From contig DRGL01000077.1 of assembly GCA_011050085.1 (NCBI GenBank), positions 1-64,000 on the forward strand: a stretch of 64,000 nucleotides of DNA, read 5' to 3'. Positions within the stretch are counted from its first letter, which is position 1; every line of letters begins with the position of its first letter. This DNA comes from Pricia antarctica (GTDB lineage: Bacteria; Bacteroidota; Bacteroidia; Flavobacteriales; Flavobacteriaceae). Below the pieces are notes generated by a model. It saw nothing but the letters and a program-made list of their open reading frames with translations. It searched no databases and was not told where the DNA came from. Both the position numbers and the translations under genes were made by a program. Shown here piece by piece: positions 37,168 to 46,569 of the stretch.

Positions 37168-37608
37168 ATGAAATCCCTTAGAAAGTTATTAAAAAAGAAG
37201 TCGTACGTCAAAATCCCCTTGATATTAACAGAAACCAACCATTTTGCGATAACGGCAAAAATCAATGGGGTAAAAGGTAGGTTCATTTTAGATACCGGCG
37301 CCTCGAACACTTGTGTCAGCTTTGATAAAATCGATCTTTTTAAACTGACTTCCGAAGCTTCGGAGATAAAGGCTGCCGGTGCCGGAGCTACCAATATGGA
37401 AACCCTGGTGGCTACTAAAAACCGTGTTGAAATCGGAAAATGGAAACACAAGAAATTACAGATTGTACTGTTCGACCTGGTTCATGTGAATGAGGCACTA
37501 GCTTCCCACAAGGCGAAAACCGTTGACGGTATCATTGGAGCTGACGTGTTGATTAAAGGGAAAGCAATTATTGATTATAGTGACAATTGTGTCTTCTTAA
37601 GAAAATGA
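37168..37608 (+). CDS. Retropepsin-like aspartic protease domain protein
   Basis: A 146-residue protein with a single-domain retropepsin-like fold. The active-site motif RFILDTGASNTCVS is near 41-54, with the flap and second half following (GIIGADVLIKGKAIIDY). No signal peptide is visible, but the N-terminus is strongly basic (MKSLRKLLKKKSYVK). Such clan AA proteins act as dimers; substrates are unknown in Bacteroidota. The gene stands alone between divergent tatD and convergent sucB. Confidence 0.82.
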   Translation: MKSLRKLLKKKSYVKIPLILTETNHFAITAKINGVKGRFILDTGASNTCVSFDKIDLFKLTSEASEIKAAGAGATNMETLVATKNRVEIGKWKHKKLQIVLFDLVHVNEALASHKAKTVDGIIGADVLIKGKAIIDYSDNCVFLRK

Positions 37609-37776
37609 AGCAATACTACTATATTGAAAAAAACCCAAAGTTTCCTGTCCATTGCGGACAAAAATCTTTAGGTCTAAAATCTATACTTTAAACTTTACCT
37701 ACCGATTAAATGAAAACCCAAACAGGGTGGAAACAAAATTAGATTACTTATCTAACCTCATCAGTACACTTCTGAA

Positions 37777-39054
37777 CTACATTTCCAATGCTTTTTTAAC
37801 ATTACCATCCATCAGCAATTCCTCGGGATTTTCCAAGGCTTCCTTAATAGCGACCAAAAATCCGACAGATTCCTTACCATCGATAATTCGATGATCATAG
37901 GAAACCGCAACGTACATTATGGGAGCAACTGCAATGGCACCATCAATGGCAATCGGACGTTCAACAATATTATGCATGCCCAAAATGGCACTTTGTGGAG
38001 GGTTGATTATTGGGGTCGATAGCATCGAACCGAATATACCTCCATTTGTTATCGTGAAAGTTCCCCCTGTCATCTCATCGACCGTGATCTCACCCTCGCG
38101 CGCACGCAGCGCCAATCTTTTTACTTCAGCCTCAATCCCTCGAAAAGTTAAGTTTTCGGCATTGCGAATGACGGGAACCATCAATCCTTTAGGACCTGAT
38201 ACCGCGATACTGATGTCGCAGAAATCAAACGAAATCATTTCTTTGCCATCGATCATCGAATTCACAGAAGGAAATTCCTGAAGTGCCCTAACCACCGCTT
38301 TGGTAAAGAAAGACATAAAGCCTAAACCTACCCCATGTTTTTCCTTGAAGTCATCTTTGTATTTATTACGAAGCTCGAAAATTGAAGACATATTGACTTC
38401 ATTGAAGGTAGTCAACATAGCAGTTTCGTTCTTGACGTCTACCAAGCGCTCCGCCACTTTTCTGCGAAGCATCGATAATTTTGAACGGGATTCACCACGA
38501 TTACCACCAGTGGGAGTTCCCATGGATGGCACAGCGTTTACTGCATCCTCTTTCATTATACGACCATCTCGACCACCACCCTTTACCGATGTTGCATCGA
38601 TATTCTTTTCAGCCAATATTTTCTTGGCAGCAGGCGAAGTTGCCCCTGAAGCGTAGCTTTCTTTGGCCTGTTTAGGTTGAGGAGCTTTTTCACTTTCGGC
38701 TTTATCCGGAGTCTTTTCACGTTGCTTGTCCAAGTCTTTTTCTGCATCACTTCCTGAACCTTCGTCCCCTCCTTCTGAAGCGGTATCAGCACCTTTACTG
38801 GCTCCCCCTGGTTTTTCGCCATCGGTATCGATAAGGCAAACAACTTCCCCAACATTTACGGCATCTCCAACTTCTGCTTTTAGGGTAATGATACCACTTT
38901 CTTCCGCAGGCAATTCTAATGTAGCCTTATCGGAATCGACCTCGGCAATGGCCTGATCTTTCTCCACGTAATCGCCGTCTTCTACCAGCCATTCCGCTAT
39001 CTCTACTTCGGTTATGGATTCGCCCGGGGACGGGACTTTCATTTCTAAAATCAT
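37777..39054 (-). CDS. sucB: 2-oxoglutarate dehydrogenase E2 (dihydrolipoyl succinyltransferase)
   Basis: E2 transfers the succinyl group from E1 to CoA in the citric acid cycle. The 425-residue protein has a lipoyl domain (1-77) with the lipoylated Lys in [11 protein letters not shown] near 43, a long charged Gly/Ser/Glu/Lys linker (about 80-135), a peripheral subunit-binding domain ([20 protein letters not shown], near 140) and the catalytic domain ending with the active-site motif [16 protein letters not shown] near 395. It follows sucA by 89 bases. The E3 gene is not nearby. Confidence 0.95.
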   Translation of the reverse strand: MILEMKVPSPGESITEVEIAEWLVEDGDYVEKDQAIAEVDSDKATLELPAEESGIITLKAEVGDAVNVGEVVCLIDTDGEKPGGASKGADTASEGGDEGSGSDAEKDLDKQREKTPDKAESEKAPQPKQAKESYASGATSPAAKKILAEKNIDATSVKGGGRDGRIMKEDAVNAVPSMGTPTGGNRGESRSKLSMLRRKVAERLVDVKNETAMLTTFNEVNMSSIFELRNKYKDDFKEKHGVGLGFMSFFTKAVVRALQEFPSVNSMIDGKEMISFDFCDISIAVSGPKGLMVPVIRNAENLTFRGIEAEVKRLALRAREGEITVDEMTGGTFTITNGGIFGSMLSTPIINPPQSAILGMHNIVERPIAIDGAIAVAPIMYVAVSYDHRIIDGKESVGFLVAIKEALENPEELLMDGNVKKALEM

Positions 39055-39090
39055 GCTATTATAATTTGCTGTGTTATTTTAAGTTTTTTA

Positions 39091-39107
39091 TTCACTCTGA
39101 GCGAATG
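39091..39107. repeat. Short dispersed repeat unit (copy 1)
   Basis: TTCACTCTGAGCGAATG in the sucA-sucB gap shares the 12 bases CTCTGAGCGAAT with 51924-51935. It resembles the small intergenic repeats built on TCGACTGCGCTCAG-like sequence common in flavobacterial genomes. Only two degraded copies are seen here. Confidence 0.35.
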
Positions 39108-39143
39108 TTTTAAACATTAGACTATCATCTGATGGTAGTTGTT

Positions 39144-42011
39144 CTAAACATTTTCCTCCTTTTCTTTAGGCTTCGGCTGGGGTTTCGACATGTTATCCTT
39201 GTTTTTATCGAATACATAATCGATAACCTGCTGATGCCTCATTTTCGAACGTACTGCACTACCGGCAGCTGGTGAAGCATAAAATCTTCGCGAGGCGACC
39301 CTAAGTTTATGGGCGTCGCTAAAATGCATCATCAAATGGCTCCAAGCGCCCATATTTCGAGGCTCTTCCTGTGCCCAAACTAAATCGTCGGCATTCTTAT
39401 ATTTCTTGATAATTTCCTTCATCCTTTCGAAGGGCAACGGAAACAATTGTTCAATCCTGACCAGAGCTACATCATCTCTATCATGCTCTTCTTGCGCAGC
39501 TAATAGGTCATAATAAAATTTACCGGTACAGAAAACCAGGCTTTTAATCTTCTTAACATCGGCGATAGCATCATCGATAACCTCTTGAAAACTTCCGTTT
39601 ACTAAATCATCGACTGTAGAAACGGCTTTAGGATGTCGTAGCAGGCTCTTCGGTGTGAAAATTACCAACGGCTTCCTAAAGTTAACCTTCATCTGCCTAC
39701 GCAGAATATGGAACATCTGGGCAGGGGTGGTTACATCGGCCATATACATGTTGTCACGGGCGCATAACTGCAGGTAACGCTCCATACGTGCTGAAGAATG
39801 CTCTGCACCTTGGCCTTCGTAGCCATGGGGCAATAGCATAACCAAACCGTTCTGAAGCTTCCATTTATCTTCTGCTGCCGAGATGTACTGATCTATCATA
39901 ATCTGGGCTCCGTTGCTAAAATCGCCAAACTGTGCTTCCCAAATAGTCAACGTATTCGGACTCGCCATGGCATATCCATAATCAAAACCGACCACTGCAT
40001 ATTCAGACAATAACGAATTGTAAATCTGAAAACGCCCCTGATCATCCGACAAATGGTTCAACAGCATGACCTCTTCTTCACTTTCCTCAACTTTCAAGAC
40101 CGCATGGCGATGTGAAAAGGTACCACGCTCAACATCCTGTCCTGACATACGCACCCCAAAACCTTCTTCCAAGAGAGTACCATACGCCAAAAGCTCCCCC
40201 ATGGCCCAATCTAAATTATCGGTCTCAAAGAACCGCTTGTTACGATCAGTTATTAATTTATCTACCTTCCTAAGAAATTTTTTGTCTTTGGGAAGCTCGG
40301 TTATAACCTTGGCAATTTTACTCAATTTTTCTTTGTCGTAAGTGGTATCGACGGACTCCATCATTTCCCACTCCCTCACATTTTCAAATCCCTTCCACTC
40401 ATCGGCCATAAAGGGTGTAATCTCGGTCTTGTCCTCCTTTCGGGAGTCTTCCAACTCTTCTTCAAGGGATGCTTTGTATTCTTCCTCAAGCTGTTTGACA
40501 TATCCTTCTTCTATGATACCTTCCTTAAGCAACTTGGCAGCATAGATATCCCTCCCATTATCATGGTTTGAAATCGCCTTATACAGTTTGGGCTGGGTAA
40601 AACGAGGTTCGTCGCCTTCATTGTGACCGTACTTACGATATCCCAATAAATCTAGAAAAATATCACGATCGAATCGCATACGGTATTCCAGTGCCAATAG
40701 TGAAGCATGTACCACAGCCTCTGCATCATCGGCATTAACGTGCAAAACGGGACTCAATGTGACTTTACCGATGTCAGTACAGTAGGTCGAACTACGGGCA
40801 TCAAGGTAGTTGGTGGTGAATCCGATCTGATTATTAACTACGATGTGTACCGTTCCGTTAGTACGATAACCATCTAATTTTTCCATTTGTATTACTTCGT
40901 AAACCACACCTTGACCCGCAATGGCGGCATCACCGTGCACAATAATCGGCAGCACTTTCGAAAAATCATTAGGATATCGGTCATCCTGTTTGGCACGGCT
41001 TATCCCTTCTACCACGGCACCTACCGTCTCTAAATGCGAAGGATTCGGTGCAATGTTCATTTTTATGAGGTTACCGTTATCCGTTTTACGCTCAGAGGTC
41101 CATCCCAAATGGTATTTAACGTCTCCGTCAAAAATTTCCTGTTCATAATCCTTACCATCGAATTCGCTAAAGATATCTTTGGCGGCCTTCCCGAAAATAT
41201 TGGTAAGCACACTAAGCCTGCCCCGGTGGGCCATTCCCATAACAAATTCTTCAACGCCCATTTCCGCAGCGCGTTCAATTATGGAATCTAAAGCAGGAAT
41301 CAAAGACTCATTACCTTCTAGCGAAAAACGCTTCTGACCCACATACTTTGTATGTAAAAAGCTTTCAAAGGAAACCGCTTGATTCAGTTTTTTTAGGATA
41401 CGTTTTTTATGGTTGCTGTCAAATTTCGGATGGTTATCGTTGACGTTCAGGTAATTCTGAATCCATTCAATACGTTCCGGGCTTCTTATATACATATATT
41501 CGACCCCGATAGCATCACAATAAATACTTTTCAAATGCTTGAGAATATCGTTCAGGGTGCTGGCACCGATTCCGATAATCTCGCCGGCATTGAAAATGGT
41601 GTCCAAATCGCTTTCAGAGAGTCCAAAATTTTCTATGTCGAGCGTAGGTTCATATTTTCTTCGGTCGCGCACCGGATTGGTCTTCGTAAATAGATGCCCC
41701 CTACTACGATAGCCGTCAATCAGTCGGATAACCTGAAACTCTTTTTGCAGTGATTCTGGCATCTCCAACTGCTGACCATTATTGATAGCGGCAGCGCTGG
41801 TTTTGGTCTGTTTATCAACCGTACTCGGTGTGTTCGTACCCATGTAGCCTTCCAAATCAAGCTCATCCATGGCACTTTCGGTTCCGAAATCGAAACCTTG
41901 AAAAAAAGCACGCCAACTAGGTTCTACGCTATCGGGATTTTGAAGATATTTGTCGTATAATTCCGAAAAAAAAGATGTGTGTGCGGAATTTAAAAAAGAA
42001 TACTTATCCAT
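39144..42011 (-). CDS. sucA: 2-oxoglutarate dehydrogenase E1 (thiamine diphosphate-dependent)
   Basis: E1 decarboxylates 2-oxoglutarate and passes the succinyl group to lipoyl-E2. The start ATG at 42011 gives MDKYSFLNSAHTSFFSELYD, the known beginning of the family, and makes 955 residues; an ATG at 42059 is in frame but overlaps the promoter-like element. Typical segments are FVMGMAHRGRLSVLTNIFGK near 236, HGDAAIAGQGVVYE near 350 (thiamine diphosphate and metal region), and VMLLPHGYEGQGAEHSSARM near 730. sucA and sucB are co-directional. Confidence 0.96.
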   Translation of the reverse strand: MDKYSFLNSAHTSFFSELYDKYLQNPDSVEPSWRAFFQGFDFGTESAMDELDLEGYMGTNTPSTVDKQTKTSAAAINNGQQLEMPESLQKEFQVIRLIDGYRSRGHLFTKTNPVRDRRKYEPTLDIENFGLSESDLDTIFNAGEIIGIGASTLNDILKHLKSIYCDAIGVEYMYIRSPERIEWIQNYLNVNDNHPKFDSNHKKRILKKLNQAVSFESFLHTKYVGQKRFSLEGNESLIPALDSIIERAAEMGVEEFVMGMAHRGRLSVLTNIFGKAAKDIFSEFDGKDYEQEIFDGDVKYHLGWTSERKTDNGNLIKMNIAPNPSHLETVGAVVEGISRAKQDDRYPNDFSKVLPIIVHGDAAIAGQGVVYEVIQMEKLDGYRTNGTVHIVVNNQIGFTTNYLDARSSTYCTDIGKVTLSPVLHVNADDAEAVVHASLLALEYRMRFDRDIFLDLLGYRKYGHNEGDEPRFTQPKLYKAISNHDNGRDIYAAKLLKEGIIEEGYVKQLEEEYKASLEEELEDSRKEDKTEITPFMADEWKGFENVREWEMMESVDTTYDKEKLSKIAKVITELPKDKKFLRKVDKLITDRNKRFFETDNLDWAMGELLAYGTLLEEGFGVRMSGQDVERGTFSHRHAVLKVEESEEEVMLLNHLSDDQGRFQIYNSLLSEYAVVGFDYGYAMASPNTLTIWEAQFGDFSNGAQIMIDQYISAAEDKWKLQNGLVMLLPHGYEGQGAEHSSARMERYLQLCARDNMYMADVTTPAQMFHILRRQMKVNFRKPLVIFTPKSLLRHPKAVSTVDDLVNGSFQEVIDDAIADVKKIKSLVFCTGKFYYDLLAAQEEHDRDDVALVRIEQLFPLPFERMKEIIKKYKNADDLVWAQEEPRNMGAWSHLMMHFSDAHKLRVASRRFYASPAAGSAVRSKMRHQQVIDYVFDKNKDNMSKPQPKPKEKEENV

Positions 42012-42048
42012 AAAAAGTTCTCTGTCTTGGCGATTATCCAAATGGACA

Positions 42049-42056
42049 CAAAAATA
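42049..42056 (-). promoter_or_regulatory. Putative -7 element of sucA
   Basis: On the minus strand TATTTTTG lies 37 bp upstream of the chosen sucA start. Its position downstream of the alternative ATG at 42059 supports the shorter sucA. Confidence 0.42.
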
Positions 42057-42114
42057 CATAATTTCCCATTTCTGGGAGTATCTTAGCCGCCATTATTGTT
42101 AAAAAGGAAAGATA

Positions 42115-42648
42115 ATGATTAAAAAACACCGAATGTGCCGTAAACGTATTTTTTTAAGCCTGTTTTTGATCGGTACACTACACATCTGTTCGGCGCAATA
42201 TCAAAATGCAAATAACAATTTTTGGAACCAGATTCAATTTGGTGGCGGCATCAGTCTCGGTCTAAATAACGGTGGATTCAACACATCGGTTTCGCCGAGT
42301 GCTATCTACCGTTTCAATGAGAAGTTCGCGGCAGGTACTGCCCTAAATTTCAACTACGCCAAATATCAAGATGCCAAGCGAATCGCCTACGGGGCAAGTA
42401 TTTTATCGCTGTACAACCCCTTTCCGTTCTTACAGTTGTCGGCAGAACTAGAACAGCTTCGGGTCAATAACAGTTTTGACAATCTATTGGTTCGCATCGA
42501 AGAAAATTATTGGTCTCCCGCCTTATTTCTAGGGGTTGGCTACACGCAGCAGAATTTTACGGTAGGCATTCGTTACGATGTTTTGTACGATGAAAATAAA
42601 AGCATCTATTTCAACGCGTGGATGCCGTTCGTAAGGGTCTATTTCTGA
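42115..42648 (+). CDS. Small outer-membrane-type protein next to sucA
   Basis: A 177-residue secreted protein with a signal peptide ending near SAQ (residues 1-26) and repeated amphipathic strands rich in aromatic residues and Gly, such as FGGGISLGLNNGGFNTSVSP and LFLGVGYTQQNFTVGIRYDV. It ends in PFVRVYF, an aromatic C-terminus typical of outer-membrane barrels. Relatives beside sucA have, as far as I recall, been called alpha-ketoglutarate decarboxylase; nothing in the sequence supports that enzyme function. It is divergent from sucA, and its 3' end overlaps the convergent amidohydrolase gene by ten bases. Confidence 0.72.
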   Translation: MIKKHRMCRKRIFLSLFLIGTLHICSAQYQNANNNFWNQIQFGGGISLGLNNGGFNTSVSPSAIYRFNEKFAAGTALNFNYAKYQDAKRIAYGASILSLYNPFPFLQLSAELEQLRVNNSFDNLLVRIEENYWSPALFLGVGYTQQNFTVGIRYDVLYDENKSIYFNAWMPFVRVYF

Positions 42649-43913
42649 TACACCACGCCATCTTTCATCACAAAGACCACATTTTCCAACGTAGCCACAT
42701 TTTCTTCAGGGTTTTCTTCAACAGCAATGATATCGGCTAAAAAACCTGCTTTTAACTGTCCCAATTCATCACTTTTACCCAGAAGCTCAGCTCCGGTAAT
42801 GGTTGCGGATTTTAAAGCTTCCATAACTGGCATTCCCACCTCGACCATATATCCGAATTCTTTACCATTAAGCCCATGCGGAAAAACTCCGGCGTCGGTT
42901 CCAAAAGCAATGGGAACGCCTTTTTTATAGGCCCTTTTAAACATGTCTTGAATCATCGGTCCGATTTCGGCCGCTTTTTTCGCTACAACGGGAGGGAAAT
43001 AGCCTTCGATTTTCGCTTTTTCGGCTACCTGTTTTCCAGCGGTAATTGTCGGTACCAAATAGGCGTTATACTTTATCATCATTTCCATGGTTTCGTCGCT
43101 CATCATGGTGCCGTGCTCGATAGTTTTGATGCCTCCCAATATCGCACGCTGCATGCCTTCGTCACCGTGGGCATGGGCAGCGGTCAACATACCATAATGT
43201 TTTGCCGTTTCGGTGATGGCTTTTATTTCTTCGATGGTAAACTGCGGATTCTGTCCGCTTTTGGCTACACTAAGCACACCTCCGGTTGCCGTAATCTTGA
43301 TAACATCGGCACCATCTTTATACCGTTGACGAACGGCCTTTTTGCCATCTTCCGGGGAATTGACCACACCCTCTTTAGGTCCGGGGTCGCCCATCAGGTC
43401 TTTGCGCATTCCGTTTGAAGGATCTGCATGACCGCCCGTGGTCGCTATGGATTTACCCGCCGTAAAAATCCGCGGACCAGGTACAAGTCCGTTATCTACC
43501 GCATTTCGAAGTGCAATATTAACGCCAGTCCCCCCGAGGTCACGTACTGTGGTAAACCCGGCCATCAAGGTCCGTTTGGCAAACACTGTGGAATTGAAAG
43601 CAATGTCAGCCTCGTTTTCCGTAAACCGGTTGAGATAGGAATTTGGTCCGGATTCGCTTTCTATATGTACATGCATATCTATGAAACCTGGAAGCACGGT
43701 CATGTTCTTCAAATCGATAATGGAATCCGTTTTTGCGCCTTTGATATAACCGTCCGCTATACGTTCTATCCTATTTCCGGAAACTATAATCGTTTTTTCA
43801 GATAAGGTCTTACCAGATGCAATATCTACGATATGGCCGCATTGGAGATATGTATTTTGAGCGGATAAAATTAGAACAGAAAATAGTGAGAGAAACAGCA
43901 GTAAATTTTTCAT
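42639..43913 (-). CDS. Secreted amidohydrolase (imidazolonepropionase-like / Xaa-Pro dipeptidase-like)
   Basis: A 424-residue metal-dependent hydrolase of the amidohydrolase superfamily. The N-terminus is a signal peptide (LLLFLSLFSVLILSAQ). Metal ligands are visible in PGFIDMHVHIES near 75-86, the carboxylated-Lys region DVIKITATGG near 207, the His in LTAAHAHGDEG near 243, IKTIEHGTMM near 263 and the Asp in IAFGTDAGVFPHG near 339. Periplasmic members of this group cleave dipeptides with C-terminal Pro or similar amides. The substrate is not determinable. It stands alone on the minus strand. Confidence 0.86.
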   Translation of the reverse strand: MKNLLLFLSLFSVLILSAQNTYLQCGHIVDIASGKTLSEKTIIVSGNRIERIADGYIKGAKTDSIIDLKNMTVLPGFIDMHVHIESESGPNSYLNRFTENEADIAFNSTVFAKRTLMAGFTTVRDLGGTGVNIALRNAVDNGLVPGPRIFTAGKSIATTGGHADPSNGMRKDLMGDPGPKEGVVNSPEDGKKAVRQRYKDGADVIKITATGGVLSVAKSGQNPQFTIEEIKAITETAKHYGMLTAAHAHGDEGMQRAILGGIKTIEHGTMMSDETMEMMIKYNAYLVPTITAGKQVAEKAKIEGYFPPVVAKKAAEIGPMIQDMFKRAYKKGVPIAFGTDAGVFPHGLNGKEFGYMVEVGMPVMEALKSATITGAELLGKSDELGQLKAGFLADIIAVEENPEENVATLENVVFVMKDGVVYQK

Positions 43914-44208
43914 CGCGGATAGGTTGTTTTAGGAATTAATTACTGTTGGTCAATTTTGATCTGCACTGTATTCAAGGTTTCAAATTGAAAGATAAACAAT
44001 TGGTTTACAGTGTGTAATTTAGATTTAAGACTGACGATGGGACACAACTACAACTGAATAATTTATATTTGATACAAAATATAATGGACAATTAAAGCTA
44101 ATTTGCTTTATCAACCAAACCCGTTTCGGCCATTGCCAAATTTTACAGCTTAATTGGCTAATCGTTAAGATAAACTAGCGTCCGTAATTTGATATCACCT
44201 GCGTTATA

Positions 44209-45225
44209 TCAGTTCCGGATTTTCTGTTCCCAATCCCAAGCCGACTTCATCGCTTCATCTAGTGTATATTGGGCTTTCCATCCCAAAACTTCATTGGCCT
44301 TTGTAGTATCGGCAAATGCAGAAATAACATCGCCGGGCCTTCTGTCCACAATTTTATAATTTAATTTTTCTCCTGAAACCCTTTCGAAACTCTGAATGAC
44401 CTCAAGTACCGAACTTCCCGTACCGGTACCGAGGTTGAACACTTCGTAGTTTTCCCCGTTTTCGTGTTCAAGCAATCGCTTTAACGCCTGAACGTGGGCC
44501 TTGGCCAAATCGACTACATAGATATAGTCACGCACACAGGTTCCATCTTTGGTTGGGTAGTCATCCCCAAAAACGGATAGTTCCTTTCGCATACCTACAC
44601 CCGTTTGCGTAATAAAAGGAATTAAATTTTGCGGCACTCCGATAGGAAGTTCACCAATTTCAGCACTGGGGTGGGCACCCATAGGATTAAAGTACCGTAA
44701 AGCGATTGCGTTCAGATTCGGTGTAACCAAACAGGTATCACGAATAATTTCTTCCCCCATTTGTTTCGTATTGCCATAGGGAGATTCCGCCGGTTTTATC
44801 GGGGCACTTTCCGTGATGGGCATTTTATCGGCCTGCCCGTATACCGTACAAGAGGAACTAAAGATAAAACTGGACTTCTTTTTTTGCGAAAGTTCTTTAA
44901 GGATGTAGACCAAAGTGGCAATATTATTCTCGTAATACAACAGGGGTTTTTCTACACTCTCCCCGACCGCCTTGGAAGCTGCGAAATGAATCACGCCTTC
45001 AACGTCGTCGTGCCGTTTGAAAAAATCGATGACTTTTTCCTTATCCTTTAGATCGATTTTTTCGTAAAGAGGCATTTTTCCGGTAATGGCATTGATACCT
45101 TTCAAAACCTCTTCGGAGGCATTCGAACAATCGTCAATTATAACTACTTCGAAACCTTCGCTCTGTAATTCGACTACAGTATGCGATCCGATAAAACCAA
45201 GACCACCCGTTACCAGTATTTTCAT
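44209..45225 (-). CDS. galE: UDP-glucose 4-epimerase
   Basis: GalE interconverts UDP-glucose and UDP-galactose for surface polysaccharides. The 338-residue short-chain dehydrogenase-type enzyme has the NAD-binding motif VTGGLGFIGSHTVVEL at 4-19, the catalytic Ser in FIFSSSCTVYG near 123 and the YxxxK pair in SPYGNTKQMGEEI near 149. The motif RDYIYVVDLAKAHVQAL is diagnostic for this epimerase group. It lies 100 bases downstream of the aminotransferase gene on the same strand. Confidence 0.93.
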   Translation of the reverse strand: MKILVTGGLGFIGSHTVVELQSEGFEVVIIDDCSNASEEVLKGINAITGKMPLYEKIDLKDKEKVIDFFKRHDDVEGVIHFAASKAVGESVEKPLLYYENNIATLVYILKELSQKKKSSFIFSSSCTVYGQADKMPITESAPIKPAESPYGNTKQMGEEIIRDTCLVTPNLNAIALRYFNPMGAHPSAEIGELPIGVPQNLIPFITQTGVGMRKELSVFGDDYPTKDGTCVRDYIYVVDLAKAHVQALKRLLEHENGENYEVFNLGTGTGSSVLEVIQSFERVSGEKLNYKIVDRRPGDVISAFADTTKANEVLGWKAQYTLDEAMKSAWDWEQKIRN

Positions 45226-45325
45226 AAAAAAAGATTTTTGTACTAACCACCCTAATGAAAGGGGGATTCAAATTGAATTTTATTGTAAAGACGCTTGCGA
45301 AATTCCAAAGGTTAACAAGTATTAG

Positions 45326-46495
45326 CTATCCATTTACGAACCCAATAACGGCTTTGGTAATATATTCGATTTGCTCAGTATCGAGTTCTGTATGCATAGG
45401 CAAAGAAATCACTTCTTTAACCAACTGGTTGGTGACCGGCAAATCAGTCTCATTATATCTATCGTCAGTATATGCTTTTTGTTTATGTAATGGTATAGGG
45501 TAATACACACCGCTGGGAACGCCCTGTTCCCCCAAATAGGTTACAAGTCCATCCCGCTTACCATTGGTAATGCGTAAGGTGTATTGATGAAAGACATGGC
45601 AATCGCAAGTATCACAAATATTTTGATTACAAATATCGGAGCAATAATTTACAGTTTTGGGTATCAGGATATGCTCTTGGCCATTAAACGCTTCTGAATA
45701 TTTCCGGGCAGCCTCTCTTCTAGCGTTACAATAAGTATCCAACTTAGGTAATTTAGCCCGTAGCACTGCGGCCTGAATGGAATCTAATCGAGAGTTCACA
45801 CCGACCACATCATGATGGTAACGCTCGTACATACCATGGTTTACGATACCGCGTAAGGTATGTGCCAAGGCATCGTCGTTAGTAAAAATAGCACCCCCAT
45901 CACCGTAAGCTCCCAAGTTTTTGGACGGAAAAAAAGAGGTCGCCCCTACGTGACCGATAGTTCCGGCTTTTTGTTTGCTGCCATCTTTGAAAGTATAATT
46001 GGCACCTATCGCTTGGGCATTATCCTCAATGATATAGAGGTCGTGTTTTTTCGCCAATGCCATAAGGGCCTCCATGTCAGAACATTGTCCGAATAGATGC
46101 ACTGGAACGATAGCTTTCGTTTTTGTCGTAATAGCTTTTTCAACGGCTTCGATATCGATGTTGAAAGTATCGGGGTTCACATCTACCAAAACGGGAGTAA
46201 GTTGCAAAAGGGCGATAACCTCAACGGTAGCCGCAAAAGTAAAATCGGCGGTAATAACCTCATCACCGGGCTTTAGACCCAAACCCATCATGGCAATTTG
46301 AAGGGCGTCAGTACCGTTTGCGCAGGGAATTACATGCTTGACGCCAAGGTATGCCTCCAAGTCTTTCTGAAACGTTTGTACCTCAGGGCCATTGATAAAT
46401 GCAGAAGTTTCCATTACCTCGCTGATGGCCAAATTTACCTGCTCTTTTATCCCCTCATATTGACCGCCCAAATCGACCATTTGAATTTTCTTCAT
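45326..46495 (-). CDS. DegT/DnrJ/EryC1-family sugar aminotransferase
   Basis: A 389-residue PLP enzyme that puts an amino group onto a keto-sugar nucleotide, for O-antigen or other surface glycans. The cofactor Lys is in ATSFFPSKNLGAYGDGGA near 192. Other family signatures are PCANGTDALQIAMMGLGLKP near 56, EDNAQAIGANY near 158, and RLDSIQAAVLRAKL near 241. An unusual segment near 286-307 has five Cys in a row of short spacings (YCSDICNQNICDTCDCHVFH) before the conserved HQYTLRI. The start codon is four bases after a TATTTTTG element, so the transcript may be leaderless. It is divergent from the Kdo transferase gene. Confidence 0.92.
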   Translation of the reverse strand: MKKIQMVDLGGQYEGIKEQVNLAISEVMETSAFINGPEVQTFQKDLEAYLGVKHVIPCANGTDALQIAMMGLGLKPGDEVITADFTFAATVEVIALLQLTPVLVDVNPDTFNIDIEAVEKAITTKTKAIVPVHLFGQCSDMEALMALAKKHDLYIIEDNAQAIGANYTFKDGSKQKAGTIGHVGATSFFPSKNLGAYGDGGAIFTNDDALAHTLRGIVNHGMYERYHHDVVGVNSRLDSIQAAVLRAKLPKLDTYCNARREAARKYSEAFNGQEHILIPKTVNYCSDICNQNICDTCDCHVFHQYTLRITNGKRDGLVTYLGEQGVPSGVYYPIPLHKQKAYTDDRYNETDLPVTNQLVKEVISLPMHTELDTEQIEYITKAVIGFVNG

Positions 46496-46499
46496 AAAA

Positions 46500-46507
46500 C
46501 AAAAATA
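46500..46507 (-). promoter_or_regulatory. Putative -7 element directly before the DegT aminotransferase gene
   Basis: On the minus strand TATTTTTG ends four bases before the ATG at 46495, the same spacing as at tatD and frr. Confidence 0.45.
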
Positions 46508-46569
46508 CGAAACGAAGACTAAAAAATTAGAGTAAAGAACCGTAATTTAGCGGGCCTAACCAAACGAAT

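Noticed and set aside
37630-37660. TGTCC...GGACA inverted repeat after the retropepsin-like gene
   Set aside because: The stem is only five base pairs and lacks a T run on the correct side, so it is not called a terminator.
39144-42059. Longer sucA start at 42059
   Set aside because: The extra 16 residues are unlike the family, and the start lies upstream of the promoter-like element at 42049-42056.
42639-42648. Ten-base overlap of two convergent genes as a regulatory feature
   Set aside because: Short 3' overlaps are common in compact genomes and nothing else supports a function.
42876-43418. Open frame of 180 codons on +
   Set aside because: It is antisense to the clear amidohydrolase gene and has no family features.
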